Of a stretch of 7,331 nt of DNA, positions 1 to 6,099 are shown piece after piece. The position numbers and the translations under genes are program-made. The first letter of the stretch is position 1. Each line of letters starts with the position of its first letter. The stretch is from an uncultured Lachnospiraceae bacterium (GTDB taxonomy: Bacteria > Bacillota_A > Clostridia > Lachnospirales > Lachnospiraceae). Under the pieces are notes generated by a model. That model saw nothing but the letters and a program-made list of their open reading frames with translations, was not told where the DNA came from and searched no databases. The stretch covers positions 1 to 7,331 of the forward strand of contig CAMWMM010000242.1 in assembly GCA_947175285.1 (NCBI GenBank). The letters run 5' to 3'.

Positions 1-1250
1 GCAATAATATCATCAATATGCTCCGTACCGATAGACAAACGGATGGTGTTTGCCTTAATACCCTGATCAACCAATTCTTCAGCAGTAAGCTGGGAATGTG
101 TCGTCGTTGCCGGATGAATCACAAGGCTCTTCACATCTGCCACATTAGCAAGCAAGGAAAAGATTTTCAGATTGTCAATAAATTTATGCGCTTCCGCCTG
201 ACCGCCTTTAATTTCAAAAGTAAAGATAGACGCTCCGCCATTCGGAAAATACCGCTCATACAGTGCATGGTCGGGATGATCCGGCAGAGACGGATGATTC
301 ACATGCTCTACCTGCGGATGTTTTGCAAGGAACTCTACTACTTTCTTTGTATTTTCCGCATGACGCTCCAGTCTCAGGGAAAGCGTCTCCACACCCTGCA
401 AAAGTAAGAACGCATTAAACGGTGAGATTGCCGCACCCGTATCACGCAGCAAAATAGCACGGATATAAGTCACAAATGCTGCCGGACCTGCTGCATCCAC
501 AAAGGAAACGCCATGATAGCTGGGGTTCGGCTCTGCAATGGGAGCATATTTACCGCTTGCTTTCCAGTCAAACTTACCGGAATCCACGATAATGCCGCCT
601 AAAGATGTACCGTGTCCGCCGATGAATTTCGTTGCGGAATGAACAACAATATCCGCACCATGTTCAATCGGACGGATTAAATACGGTGTGCCAAACGTAT
701 TATCAATAGCTAACGGCAGTCCATGCTTATGTGCAATTTCCGCAATCGCATCAATATCCGGAATATCACTGTTCGGATTGCCCAGTGTTTCCAGATAAAC
801 AGCTTTGGTATTAGGTTGAATCGCTGCTTCCACCGCCTTCAAATCATGTGCATCGACAAATGTCGTAGTAACGCCATACTGAGACAGTGTATGCGCCAAC
901 AGATTGTAGGTTCCGCCATAAATGGTTTTCTGCGCAACAATATGGTCGCCCGCCTGTGCCAGTGCCTGAATGGTGTATGTAATTGCCGCCGCACCGCTTG
1001 CTACTGCCAATGCTGCAACACCGCCCTCAAGCGCCGCCAGTCTCTTTTCCAATACATCCTGCGTAGAATTTGTTAATCTGCCATAGATATTGCCTGCATC
1101 AGAAAGGTTAAAACGAGCCGCCGCATGTGCGGAATCGCGGAATACATAAGAAGTCGTCTGATAAATAGGCACTGCTCTCGCATCCGTTGCCGGGTCAGGC
1201 TGTTCCTGTCCAACGTGTAACTGAAGTGTTTCAAATTTATAATCACTCAT
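1..1250 (-). CDS. metY: O-acetylhomoserine aminocarboxypropyltransferase (sulfhydrylase), 3' end cut by window
   Basis: This PLP-dependent cytosolic enzyme of the Cys/Met metabolism family joins O-acetylhomoserine with sulfide (or methanethiol) to give homocysteine (or methionine). The start at 1248-1250 is preceded by AGAGGA with 7-base spacing, and 416 codons can be read before the window edge. Visible family marks are the N-terminal ETLQLHVGQ and PIYQTTSY segments, the cofactor-phosphate YGR at residues 56-58, ASGAAA near residue 85, the pyridine-ring aspartate D183 in AIDNTFGTPY, and the Schiff-base lysine K208 in HSATKFIGGHG. The C-terminal segment RLSIGTEHIDDII is typical of the last 15-20 residues of the family, so only a few codons are missing. 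The gene has its own consensus promoter and is separated from the upstream operon by a terminator. Sulfhydrylase is preferred over cystathionine gamma-synthase because of the YQTTSY..F/RLTNST style and length; substrate choice is inferred from family resemblance. Confidence 0.95.
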   Translation of the reverse strand, partial: MSDYKFETLQLHVGQEQPDPATDARAVPIYQTTSYVFRDSAHAAARFNLSDAGNIYGRLTNSTQDVLEKRLAALEGGVAALAVASGAAAITYTIQALAQAGDHIVAQKTIYGGTYNLLAHTLSQYGVTTTFVDAHDLKAVEAAIQPNTKAVYLETLGNPNSDIPDIDAIAEIAHKHGLPLAIDNTFGTPYLIRPIEHGADIVVHSATKFIGGHGTSLGGIIVDSGKFDWKASGKYAPIAEPNPSYHGVSFVDAAGPAAFVTYIRAILLRDTGAAISPFNAFLLLQGVETLSLRLERHAENTKKVVEFLAKHPQVEHVNHPSLPDHPDHALYERYFPNGGASIFTFEIKGGQAEAHKFIDNLKIFSLLANVADVKSLVIHPATTTHSQLTAEELVDQGIKANTIRLSIGTEHIDDII

Positions 1251-1257
1251 CTGATTG

Positions 1258-1263
1258 TCCTCT
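1258..1263 (-). promoter_or_regulatory. Ribosome binding site of metY
   Basis: AGAGGA on the minus strand, 7 bases before ATG at 1248-1250. It fixes the N-terminus of MetY as MSDYKFETLQ. Confidence 0.85.
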
Positions 1264-1279
1264 TTTCTTTTTTCTTGTC

Positions 1280-1308
1280 ATTATATACCTACCAAACCAC
1301 TATGTCAA
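1280..1308 (-). promoter_or_regulatory. Consensus sigma-A promoter of metY
   Basis: On the minus strand, TTGACA (plus positions 1303-1308) and TATAAT (1280-1285) are both perfect matches to the housekeeping consensus and are separated by exactly 17 bases. Transcription should begin near 1273, leaving a leader of only about 23 bases before the metY start codon. That is too short for a SAM riboswitch or T-box, so control, if any, would have to come from a DNA-binding regulator. Confidence 0.88.
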
Positions 1309-1319
1309 AAAACACTGTT

Positions 1320-1354
1320 AAAAAAACACAGGCTTCTTTAGCCTGCGTTTTTTG
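1320..1354 (-). terminator. Intrinsic terminator after the ferritin-like gene
   Basis: On the minus strand the arm CGCAGGCT (1347-1340) pairs with AGCCTGTG (1334-1327), including one G-U pair, around a 5-base loop. It is flanked by a run of six A and followed by seven T (1326-1320). It lies just after the stop codon at 1362 and just before the metY promoter. The mirror-image A and T runs mean it could also act on the plus strand, with one stem mismatch. Confidence 0.9.
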
Positions 1355-1361
1355 GTAACTA

Positions 1362-1904
1362 TTATAATTCTTTCGCCAATGTCTTTAACATCATAATATG
1401 GTATTCTTCATCCTGAATAATTCTCCGTAAAACCGCGTTAACGCATTCGTCTTTTATCCAGGAAATATGCATTTCATACTGGTTAATCGCTTCTATCTCA
1501 GCTTCCATATCCGCCTGCAGCATTCTGCTGCATTCTGACGGAATATTTAAAAACGACGGCGACCACATCACCGGTCTTCCGTTCCGGCTGCTTGCCGTAT
1601 AACCAATATTCCCGCCCAGCAACACAATCAGCTCTCCAAGCTTTTGCAAGTGCATCATTTCACAAACCGCCATTCCTAAAAGAGGTTTGGCTATCGCGCA
1701 CCTCTCGCATGACAAACGATTCTCATTATTGATATACTGTGCGATTGCAGTAAATTCCGATACGGCGCCGCAATAATCCACGCTGAGCATATCCGCGTAA
1801 GAGAGATTTCTCTCACTGACCTTGAGCGGAGGATAGGGCAGATCCAGCATAACCGGCTTGATACCATTAAAATCACAGGATGCTTCTATCACATTTTCTC
1901 CCAT
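1362..1904 (-). CDS. Ferritin-like di-metal carboxylate protein, function unknown
   Basis: This 180-residue protein fits a ferritin-like four-helix bundle. Probable metal ligands are E50, the pair E82-x-x-H85, E136, and the pair E166-x-x-H169, which is the E..ExxH..E..ExxH pattern of di-iron or di-manganese carboxylate proteins. The two halves look alike: EFTAIAQY from residue 50 matches EIEAINQY from residue 136, and each is followed about 30 residues later by ExxH, as expected of the duplicated two-helix unit. There is no rubredoxin domain, so it is not a classical rubrerythrin, and it is shorter than a manganese catalase. A CERC pair (C66, C69) is an extra feature. The start at 1904 has GGAG about 10 bases upstream. 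It sits 55 bases after the flavodoxin-fold gene, with a terminator behind it, and is probably the last gene of that operon. An oxidative-stress or metal-handling role is inference. Confidence 0.8.
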   Translation of the reverse strand: MGENVIEASCDFNGIKPVMLDLPYPPLKVSERNLSYADMLSVDYCGAVSEFTAIAQYINNENRLSCERCAIAKPLLGMAVCEMMHLQKLGELIVLLGGNIGYTASSRNGRPVMWSPSFLNIPSECSRMLQADMEAEIEAINQYEMHISWIKDECVNAVLRRIIQDEEYHIMMLKTLAKEL

Positions 1905-1959
1905 AAAATATTCTCCAGTGCATTATTTATTTCCATATTCTATGAGAAGCCAAACAGAT

Positions 1960-2652
1960 TTATGCTTTCCAAGGACGTTTTTTCTCCGTCCATCCTTTGT
2001 CCTTCCAGTATTGTATATCCGCCCCATTTAGACCATGCTTCTGCATCAGACGCATAACGGAAAAGAACGCTTTCGTTTTAACAGACGGTTTGATATGTCC
2101 CTGCCTTCTTGTTATTTTTCGTGCGAGCTTTTCGAGTTTCTTTTCTATCTTTTGCTTCTTCTTCGCATTCACTCTTTCCCACGAAGTTTCCATTACGGCA
2201 ACACCGTATTTATATGTTTTCGCTGCTCCCCAAAAGAACATGCTATGTGCCATATCCTGATTCGTACTTTTAATCCCTGCCCCTGCAGCCGTAGAAATGC
2301 AGACGGCTTGTTTAAAAAACATCTTTTCCTCGGGACGGTGTACCATCCACCGCCATCCATAATGGTCAAGAAATGCTTTCATGGCGCCCGTAGCATGATA
2401 GACATAGACAGGGCTCGCCAAAATAATGACATCTGCGTCATCTATTGATTTTGTAATGGGAAATAATTTTTCATAGTGCGGACATTTTGTTTCGGATATG
2501 CTAAAACATGCCGTACAGCCGATACAAAATTCTCCGAAATCTTTCGGCAAAAAATATTCTGTCACTTCACCGTTTAATTTTTTCGCTAACGACCTTGCTA
2601 TATTACAGGTAGAACCTTGGTGGCTTTGGCCGTGGATGATTACTATTTTCAT
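1960..2652 (-). CDS. Flavodoxin-fold NAD(P)H-dependent oxidoreductase with four-cysteine cluster
   Basis: This 230-residue cytosolic flavoprotein has the FMN-reductase type of flavodoxin fold. The first beta strand and phosphate loop are MKIVIIHGQSHQGST, and DADVIILASPVYVYHATG (from about residue 73) is the central strand and flavin-contact loop. Cysteines C43, C46, C49 and C57 form C-x2-C-x2-C-x7-C, resembling the compact motif that holds a [4Fe-4S] cluster in iron-sulfur flavoproteins. The C-terminal third is rich in lysine and ends in a basic tryptophan-containing tail (KDKGW..KKRPWKA), common in related clostridial proteins as I remember them. I chose ATG at 2650-2652 rather than one 24 bases further out: it has AAAGGA 8 bases upstream, begins directly at the first beta strand, and overlaps the TGA of the preceding gene as ATGA, which indicates translational coupling. 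Electron donor and acceptor are unknown. Confidence 0.88.
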   Translation of the reverse strand: MKIVIIHGQSHQGSTCNIARSLAKKLNGEVTEYFLPKDFGEFCIGCTACFSISETKCPHYEKLFPITKSIDDADVIILASPVYVYHATGAMKAFLDHYGWRWMVHRPEEKMFFKQAVCISTAAGAGIKSTNQDMAHSMFFWGAAKTYKYGVAVMETSWERVNAKKKQKIEKKLEKLARKITRRQGHIKPSVKTKAFFSVMRLMQKHGLNGADIQYWKDKGWTEKKRPWKA

Positions 2653-3545
2653 TGTATGAGTCCTTTCAAGTAGCATTGCTTATTTTCTTCATATGCCTTT
2701 ATGCCCGCTTTTGTGTCCGGTTTTAATATGAATTGGCGGAAAAACCAGTTTCCTCTCGCAATATCATCTCCATAAAAATGAATGTCACTTTGCCTTTTCC
2801 GTGGAGATATGGCAATATCGGCTCCGACCGCCTCTGCAACGTTGCAAGCGACTGCCGTTCCATTTGGATAATATATCTTAGAATATCCGTTCATAGCAAA
2901 TCCGGCTTTTTTCATCATTTGTCCCATTTTCCCCGGCATATGTTCAAGCCTGCCTTTACTATTTGCATACACTACAGGAACATGGAATGCTTTTTCATAT
3001 GCACTGCAGAAGAAATCATTTGCATTTTGCTCTGCTTCCGGTTTCTTAGGGTCTGCCGGGCATCCATGCGGAAAAAGGATAAGAGAAAGTTCCTCGTCCT
3101 TTACATTATCATAAAAATGCTTTCGCTTTGCATCATAACAAATAGCAACGCCAATATTACCTATCGGTGTGCGAATCATGTTGCCAAAAGAACCTCGCTT
3201 AAATACTGCCGCCTCTCCCTCTGACTTTGTAACAACGCCAAAAACTTTGCTTCCGTCCGCAATCAGATAACGATTATAATAATCTCCGCTTTCTTTATCC
3301 AGATATCCTACGCCGATAAAAGTGTGATATTTTTCCGCCATTTTCTTTGCCCACGCGGAAGTATCTGTTCCGCACTCATCTGCATATTGCCAAATCTCCT
3401 GACTTGCCATATAACTGCATAGCGCAAGTTCCGGCAGCACAACAAAATCCGGAGACGGCAAGCCCGCAATTAAGGATTCGATATATTCTTTTCTTTGTGC
3501 AATACCTTTGATGTCGTTGTTTAGTTCAAGGGCAAATATTCTCAT
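2649..3545 (-). CDS. Nitrilase-superfamily carbon-nitrogen hydrolase
   Basis: This 298-residue cytosolic enzyme belongs to the family that cleaves amide or nitrile C-N bonds using a Glu-Lys-Cys triad. The triad can be placed: E39 in FVVLPELALCSY, K107 in VVTKSEGE, and C136 in VAICYDAKR, each in a typical setting. Length is normal for a stand-alone nitrilase-domain amidase and nothing is fused to it. The substrate cannot be told from sequence; omega-amidase, N-carbamoyl-amine and biotinidase-like activities are all in the family. The start at 3543-3545 has GGAG 9 bases upstream. The stop codon overlaps the start of the flavodoxin-fold gene by four bases, so the two products are likely made in matched amounts. 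It appears to be the first gene of the leftward operon, with a probable promoter at 3602-3630. Confidence 0.9.
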   Translation of the reverse strand: MRIFALELNNDIKGIAQRKEYIESLIAGLPSPDFVVLPELALCSYMASQEIWQYADECGTDTSAWAKKMAEKYHTFIGVGYLDKESGDYYNRYLIADGSKVFGVVTKSEGEAAVFKRGSFGNMIRTPIGNIGVAICYDAKRKHFYDNVKDEELSLILFPHGCPADPKKPEAEQNANDFFCSAYEKAFHVPVVYANSKGRLEHMPGKMGQMMKKAGFAMNGYSKIYYPNGTAVACNVAEAVGADIAISPRKRQSDIHFYGDDIARGNWFFRQFILKPDTKAGIKAYEENKQCYLKGLIQ

Positions 3546-3575
3546 AAGGGGTTTCTCCGATAGTTTGAGATACTG

Positions 3576-3591
3576 GCATATTTTTATATGC
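3576..3591. repeat. Short inverted repeat in the nitrilase leader
   Basis: GCATAT, four T, then ATATGC form a perfect 6-base inverted repeat with a 4-base loop. It falls at about +5 to +20 relative to the predicted start of the leftward operon, where it could be an operator or a 5' stem. It is short and AT-rich, so chance is possible. Confidence 0.35.
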
Positions 3592-3601
3592 TACGGATTT
3601 G

Positions 3602-3630
3602 ATTATAGCATTTTTATGTTCCGGTTGCTA
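3602..3630 (-). promoter_or_regulatory. Probable promoter of the nitrilase operon
   Basis: On the minus strand a perfect TATAAT (plus 3602-3607) lies 17 bases from TAGCAA (3625-3630), which matches only three of six -35 consensus bases. Predicted start is near 3595, giving a leader of about 50 bases. The -10 box is convincing; the weak -35 suggests low basal output or an activator. Confidence 0.5.
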
Positions 3631-3666
3631 TTGCAAAATGTGTGAGGGGTTAGGTGAATTTTTGAC

Positions 3667-3707
3667 GGATAATTGTTTATTATCGGTTAGAAATTAGAGT
3701 GGATAAT
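3667..3707. repeat. GGATAAT repeat cluster between the two divergent gene blocks
   Basis: GGATAAT occurs at 3667-3673 and again at 3701-3707 in the same direction. The first copy also forms a perfect inverted repeat with ATTATC at 3679-3684 around the 5-base loop TGTTT. The cluster sits between the leftward promoter and the start of the rightward prenyl synthase gene, a sensible place for a regulator site. AT-rich sequence makes such matches fairly easy by chance. Confidence 0.3.
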
Positions 3708-3755
3708 AGAAGTAAATTGTTGCAATATACAATCATTGGATATGTTGGTTGATGG

Positions 3756-3784
3756 TTCAAAAACTTCTAATAATTTTACATAAT
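3756..3784 (+). promoter_or_regulatory. Possible promoter of the prenyl synthase gene
   Basis: TTCAAA (3756-3761, four of six consensus bases) and CATAAT (3779-3784, five of six) are separated by 17 bases. Transcription would begin near 3791, giving a leader of about 26 bases that ends in the GGAG ribosome binding site. It is the best pair I see upstream of the gene, but AT-rich sequence offers several weaker ones. Confidence 0.4.
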
Positions 3785-3803
3785 ATTTAAGCTCAAATAT
3801 ATT

Positions 3804-3807
3804 GGAG
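3804..3807 (+). promoter_or_regulatory. Ribosome binding site that fixes the prenyl synthase start
   Basis: GGAG lies 9 bases before ATG at 3817-3819. An in-frame TTG at 3802 overlaps this site and has no binding site of its own, so the ATG is the correct start. Confidence 0.8.
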
Positions 3808-3816
3808 ATATGTACT

Positions 3817-4884
3817 ATGAGTAATACAAGTGAATCTACATATTATAACTTTATTATGAGTGACTCAGAAAAGTCTATGAAGACTATTTTTCATAAAAAA
3901 TGGATTGCCTTTTTGAATGAATTAGAAGTTCCGTATGGCAAGGCAATACAGCTTAGAATCGGTAGTCATTTACGTCCGCTTCTTGTTTATTGGGGCAACG
4001 CTATTGGATCAGAATCTATTGACACGATGCGTATTGATGTCGCTACAGAAATAGCTATTTGTGTTGAAATAATGCACAAGACTTCAATTATAATAGATGA
4101 TTTAATTGATGCAGATGAAAAACGCCACAATCAGACTGCTTTTCATATGCAATATTCTTCGGAAGAAGCAATTATATTTGCTATCTATTTTTTGGGCAAG
4201 GCTTTTCAAAAAATGAATGAATTATCTATCAGTTATCCTGCGCTTAACAGTTTTCCCATTGGGATATTATCCCAAACATTATGTTCAATGGCCAGAGGAT
4301 GTTTACAGGAGTTAACCCTTACCCCTGATTCGCGTTATGATATTCAAAAAATATCCAATATTATATCGTTGGAGACTTCTTCTTTAATTAAGAATAGCGC
4401 TTTATTAGGCTTCGTAATAAGTAGGGAGCCTAATAGTATACAAATGAAACTACTTAGTGATATTGGAGATAAAGTTGGGTATCTGTTTCAAGCAATGAAT
4501 GACTTAGAGCCATTTAGTTCATATGAAAATATTTCTTTACATAAAGGAAGTCTCAATACAGATTTTGAACGTTCAAGGAAAAATTTGATTGTTACATATA
4601 TTTACGGAATGTGTAGCGTTAAAGAAAAACAACAGTTACTGGCATTAAAGAATACGTCAGAGGCAGTAGCATATATACTTAGCTTATATCAAAAATATAA
4701 TATATTTAAAGTAGTGCGAGATGATTTGAAAGAGGTTGAAAACCAAGTTAATTCTTCATTAAAACAATTGGTAAATCAAGATATAAATAAGCAATGTCTT
4801 GATGAGTTTTATATGTTTTTTACAGAAATCATGAACATTGCAAAGGCTAGACTTTTTACAAATACTGATTCTGAAATTGACTAA
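3817..4884 (+). CDS. Divergent trans-isoprenyl diphosphate synthase-family protein
   Basis: This 355-residue protein has the all-helical polyprenyl synthetase fold and is probably cytosolic. The first aspartate-rich motif is intact: D94-D95-L-I-D98, followed by R103. Other family positions are changed. The usual GKRLRP loop reads GSHLRP (residues 49-54). The usual lysine of the K-T-x-x-L helix appears to be E186. The usual FQ-x-x-DD-x-x-D reads F224-Q-A-M-N228-D229-L-E-P232. FQ, D229 and a downstream D249 with basic residues R254/K255 are kept. Substrate chain length cannot be predicted. It may be a true prenyl diphosphate synthase, one subunit of a heteromer, or a prenyl-transferring relative such as ComQ, the modifier of the ComX pheromone; no ComX-like peptide gene is visible here. 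The 3' end overlaps the opposing membrane gene by 29 bases. A partner geranylgeranyl-reductase-family gene lies 1.2 kb downstream on the same strand. Family assignment is firm, activity is not. Confidence 0.88.
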   Translation: MSNTSESTYYNFIMSDSEKSMKTIFHKKWIAFLNELEVPYGKAIQLRIGSHLRPLLVYWGNAIGSESIDTMRIDVATEIAICVEIMHKTSIIIDDLIDADEKRHNQTAFHMQYSSEEAIIFAIYFLGKAFQKMNELSISYPALNSFPIGILSQTLCSMARGCLQELTLTPDSRYDIQKISNIISLETSSLIKNSALLGFVISREPNSIQMKLLSDIGDKVGYLFQAMNDLEPFSSYENISLHKGSLNTDFERSRKNLIVTYIYGMCSVKEKQQLLALKNTSEAVAYILSLYQKYNIFKVVRDDLKEVENQVNSSLKQLVNQDINKQCLDEFYMFFTEIMNIAKARLFTNTDSEID

Positions 4885-6070
4885 TCCACGCACTGATTTG
4901 TGGTAACTGAGACAATAAATTCACTGTATGCAAAACAAAAGTGGCAACTGATATTAAAATAGGAGCAAAACGTTGAGCTTTTATCGGATAATCATCACTA
5001 GCAATAATATTGGTCATTATTGAATTACACATGTATGCTTGTTCTATTCTTGTGCCGTTGCCCAAATTTTTATTGGCAATATTAAAACATATAGAAAGAT
5101 TTTGTATTTGTTGCTGTTTTAAGTTGTCAATAATTTTAGTGATTATTGTTTCTTGTAAAATGACAATTATTGGGAATGCCATTACAAGCACAATAAATAA
5201 AATAGTCCAAGTAATGAAAAAAGATAAATTATCCGGCATTTGAAATTGACCATTAGTCAAATTATCACGTGGAATTAATATAAAATACTCAAAAATATAG
5301 AGAAACCCTTCCACTAGAAAAAACCATTTCGCACAGTTTGTTATATCTGCAATATAAATTAGAAAAGGAGTTTGTGAGGGGTTGCTCTGATTATAGTAGA
5401 AATGTTCACATCGACTTATTCGATACAGTAACCAAAGCATCCACATATATTCAACATATCCAAGGATGCTCATGAAAAGAGTAGCACTAATAGTGAAAAT
5501 GCCATAAATTCCAACAACGTCAAACGACAAATACTTTTGTTTAAAAATGCCCCAAAAGAAAACGCAAGGAATTACAATGCAAAAAGTTAAATTTGCTCTA
5601 TGAAATGTGTAATTTTTAAAACGATTGTAATTGGTTCTCAGTTCTACATTTTCGCTTGTGTTTTCTTGTTCAATCTCTTTATCTAAGAGATTGATTGTAT
5701 TTGTATATTTGCGCCCTATGATTATAGTTAACGACATACATATAGTAATACATACAATATGTATCCAAAATTGCTGAAAAGTATTGGTAAAATATATTAT
5801 ACAAAATCCTACTCCTAAATTAGCTGCTAAAGCAAGAATAATCCATTTGGGAGATGTTTTTTGAAGTTTTTCAAATCCTTTTTTTAGCGGTCTTGCGTTT
5901 AATTCTTCAGAAATGAAATTAGTTAATAATCTACACATATATGTTCTTTTGTTCAATAAAAAAGTAAATAAATTAATAAAAAATAACCTTATTTTTCTCA
6001 GCATGGGTTTTATAGCATTATATAATTGAACAAAATGCTTTTTTAATTTGTTGCTATGATATTTTTCCAT
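4856..6070 (-). CDS. Polytopic membrane protein of unknown family
   Basis: I do not recognise this 404-residue protein. It starts with a basic stretch (lysines and arginines over residues 3-75, including a hydrophobic patch at 29-39). Hydrophobic segments follow at about 76-94, 101-119, 160-178, 184-218 (long enough for one or two passes), 248-266, 284-306 and 368-388, suggesting six to eight membrane passes. Hydrophilic loops at about 120-158 and 307-367 would be the main soluble parts. No catalytic motif is evident; in particular I see no aspartate-rich motif like those of UbiA prenyltransferases. The start at 6068-6070 is supported by GAGG about 6 bases upstream. The gene runs against both neighbours: its tail overlaps the prenyl synthase gene by 29 bases, and its start lies 29 bases from the start of the reductase gene. 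Base composition is as AT-rich as those neighbours. A role as transporter or membrane anchor for a prenyl product is speculation. Confidence 0.8.
   Translation of the reverse strand: MEKYHSNKLKKHFVQLYNAIKPMLRKIRLFFINLFTFLLNKRTYMCRLLTNFISEELNARPLKKGFEKLQKTSPKWIILALAANLGVGFCIIYFTNTFQQFWIHIVCITICMSLTIIIGRKYTNTINLLDKEIEQENTSENVELRTNYNRFKNYTFHRANLTFCIVIPCVFFWGIFKQKYLSFDVVGIYGIFTISATLFMSILGYVEYMWMLWLLYRISRCEHFYYNQSNPSQTPFLIYIADITNCAKWFFLVEGFLYIFEYFILIPRDNLTNGQFQMPDNLSFFITWTILFIVLVMAFPIIVILQETIITKIIDNLKQQQIQNLSICFNIANKNLGNGTRIEQAYMCNSIMTNIIASDDYPIKAQRFAPILISVATFVLHTVNLLSQLPQISAWISQFQNQYL
5671..5693. repeat. Perfect 9-base inverted repeat inside the membrane-protein gene
   Basis: CAATCTCTT (5671-5679), loop TATCT, then AAGAGATTG (5685-5693) make a perfect 9-base stem. 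It lies in the region coding for the hydrophilic loop around residues 126-133. On the plus strand it is followed only by a T-rich but broken stretch, so it is not a convincing terminator for readthrough from the prenyl synthase gene. Confidence 0.4.
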
Positions 6071-6099
6071 ATATTACCTCGTGAAAAGGAGTAAAAATA
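6071..6099. promoter_or_regulatory. 29-base divergent intergenic region with two ribosome binding sites
   Basis: The minus-strand gene has GAGGT (plus 6076-6080) and the plus-strand gene has AAAAGGAG (6084-6091, 8-base spacing). There is no room for promoters, so each gene's promoter must lie within the other's coding sequence or further upstream. On the plus strand a TATAAT at 6021-6026 and a TATGAT at 6055-6060 are possible -10 boxes for the reductase gene, but neither has a good -35 box. Confidence 0.75.

Noticed and set aside
18..407. Plus-strand open frame of 129 codons opposite metY
   Set aside because: It is antisense to a well-conserved PLP enzyme, has no ribosome binding site and a composition unlike a real protein.
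723..1076. Plus-strand open frame of 117 codons rich in Cys and Arg
   Set aside because: It is a shadow of metY on the other strand; the residue bias is what reverse-reading a conserved gene produces.
1997..2448. Two overlapping plus-strand frames opposite the flavodoxin-fold gene
   Set aside because: Both lie antisense to a gene with clear motifs and have no start signals.
2650..2676. Upstream start at 2676 for the flavodoxin-fold protein
   Set aside because: The extra eight residues precede the first beta strand. The ATG at 2652 has the ribosome binding site and the ATGA overlap.
2733..3224. Plus-strand frame of 163 codons opposite the nitrilase gene
   Set aside because: It is antisense to a gene whose catalytic triad is intact; no family resemblance seen.
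3741..3792. Tiny frames (12-14 codons) upstream of the prenyl synthase, considered as a possible ComX-like peptide or leader peptide
   Set aside because: No ribosome binding site and too short; nothing resembling a pheromone precursor with a C-terminal tryptophan region.
4259..4275. TTGGGAT-ATT-ATCCCAA inverted repeat within the prenyl synthase gene
   Set aside because: It lies inside coding sequence without a T run and is short enough to be chance.
4886..4904. CCAC..GTGG as a terminator for the prenyl synthase gene
   Set aside because: Only four pairs with a large loop and no T run.
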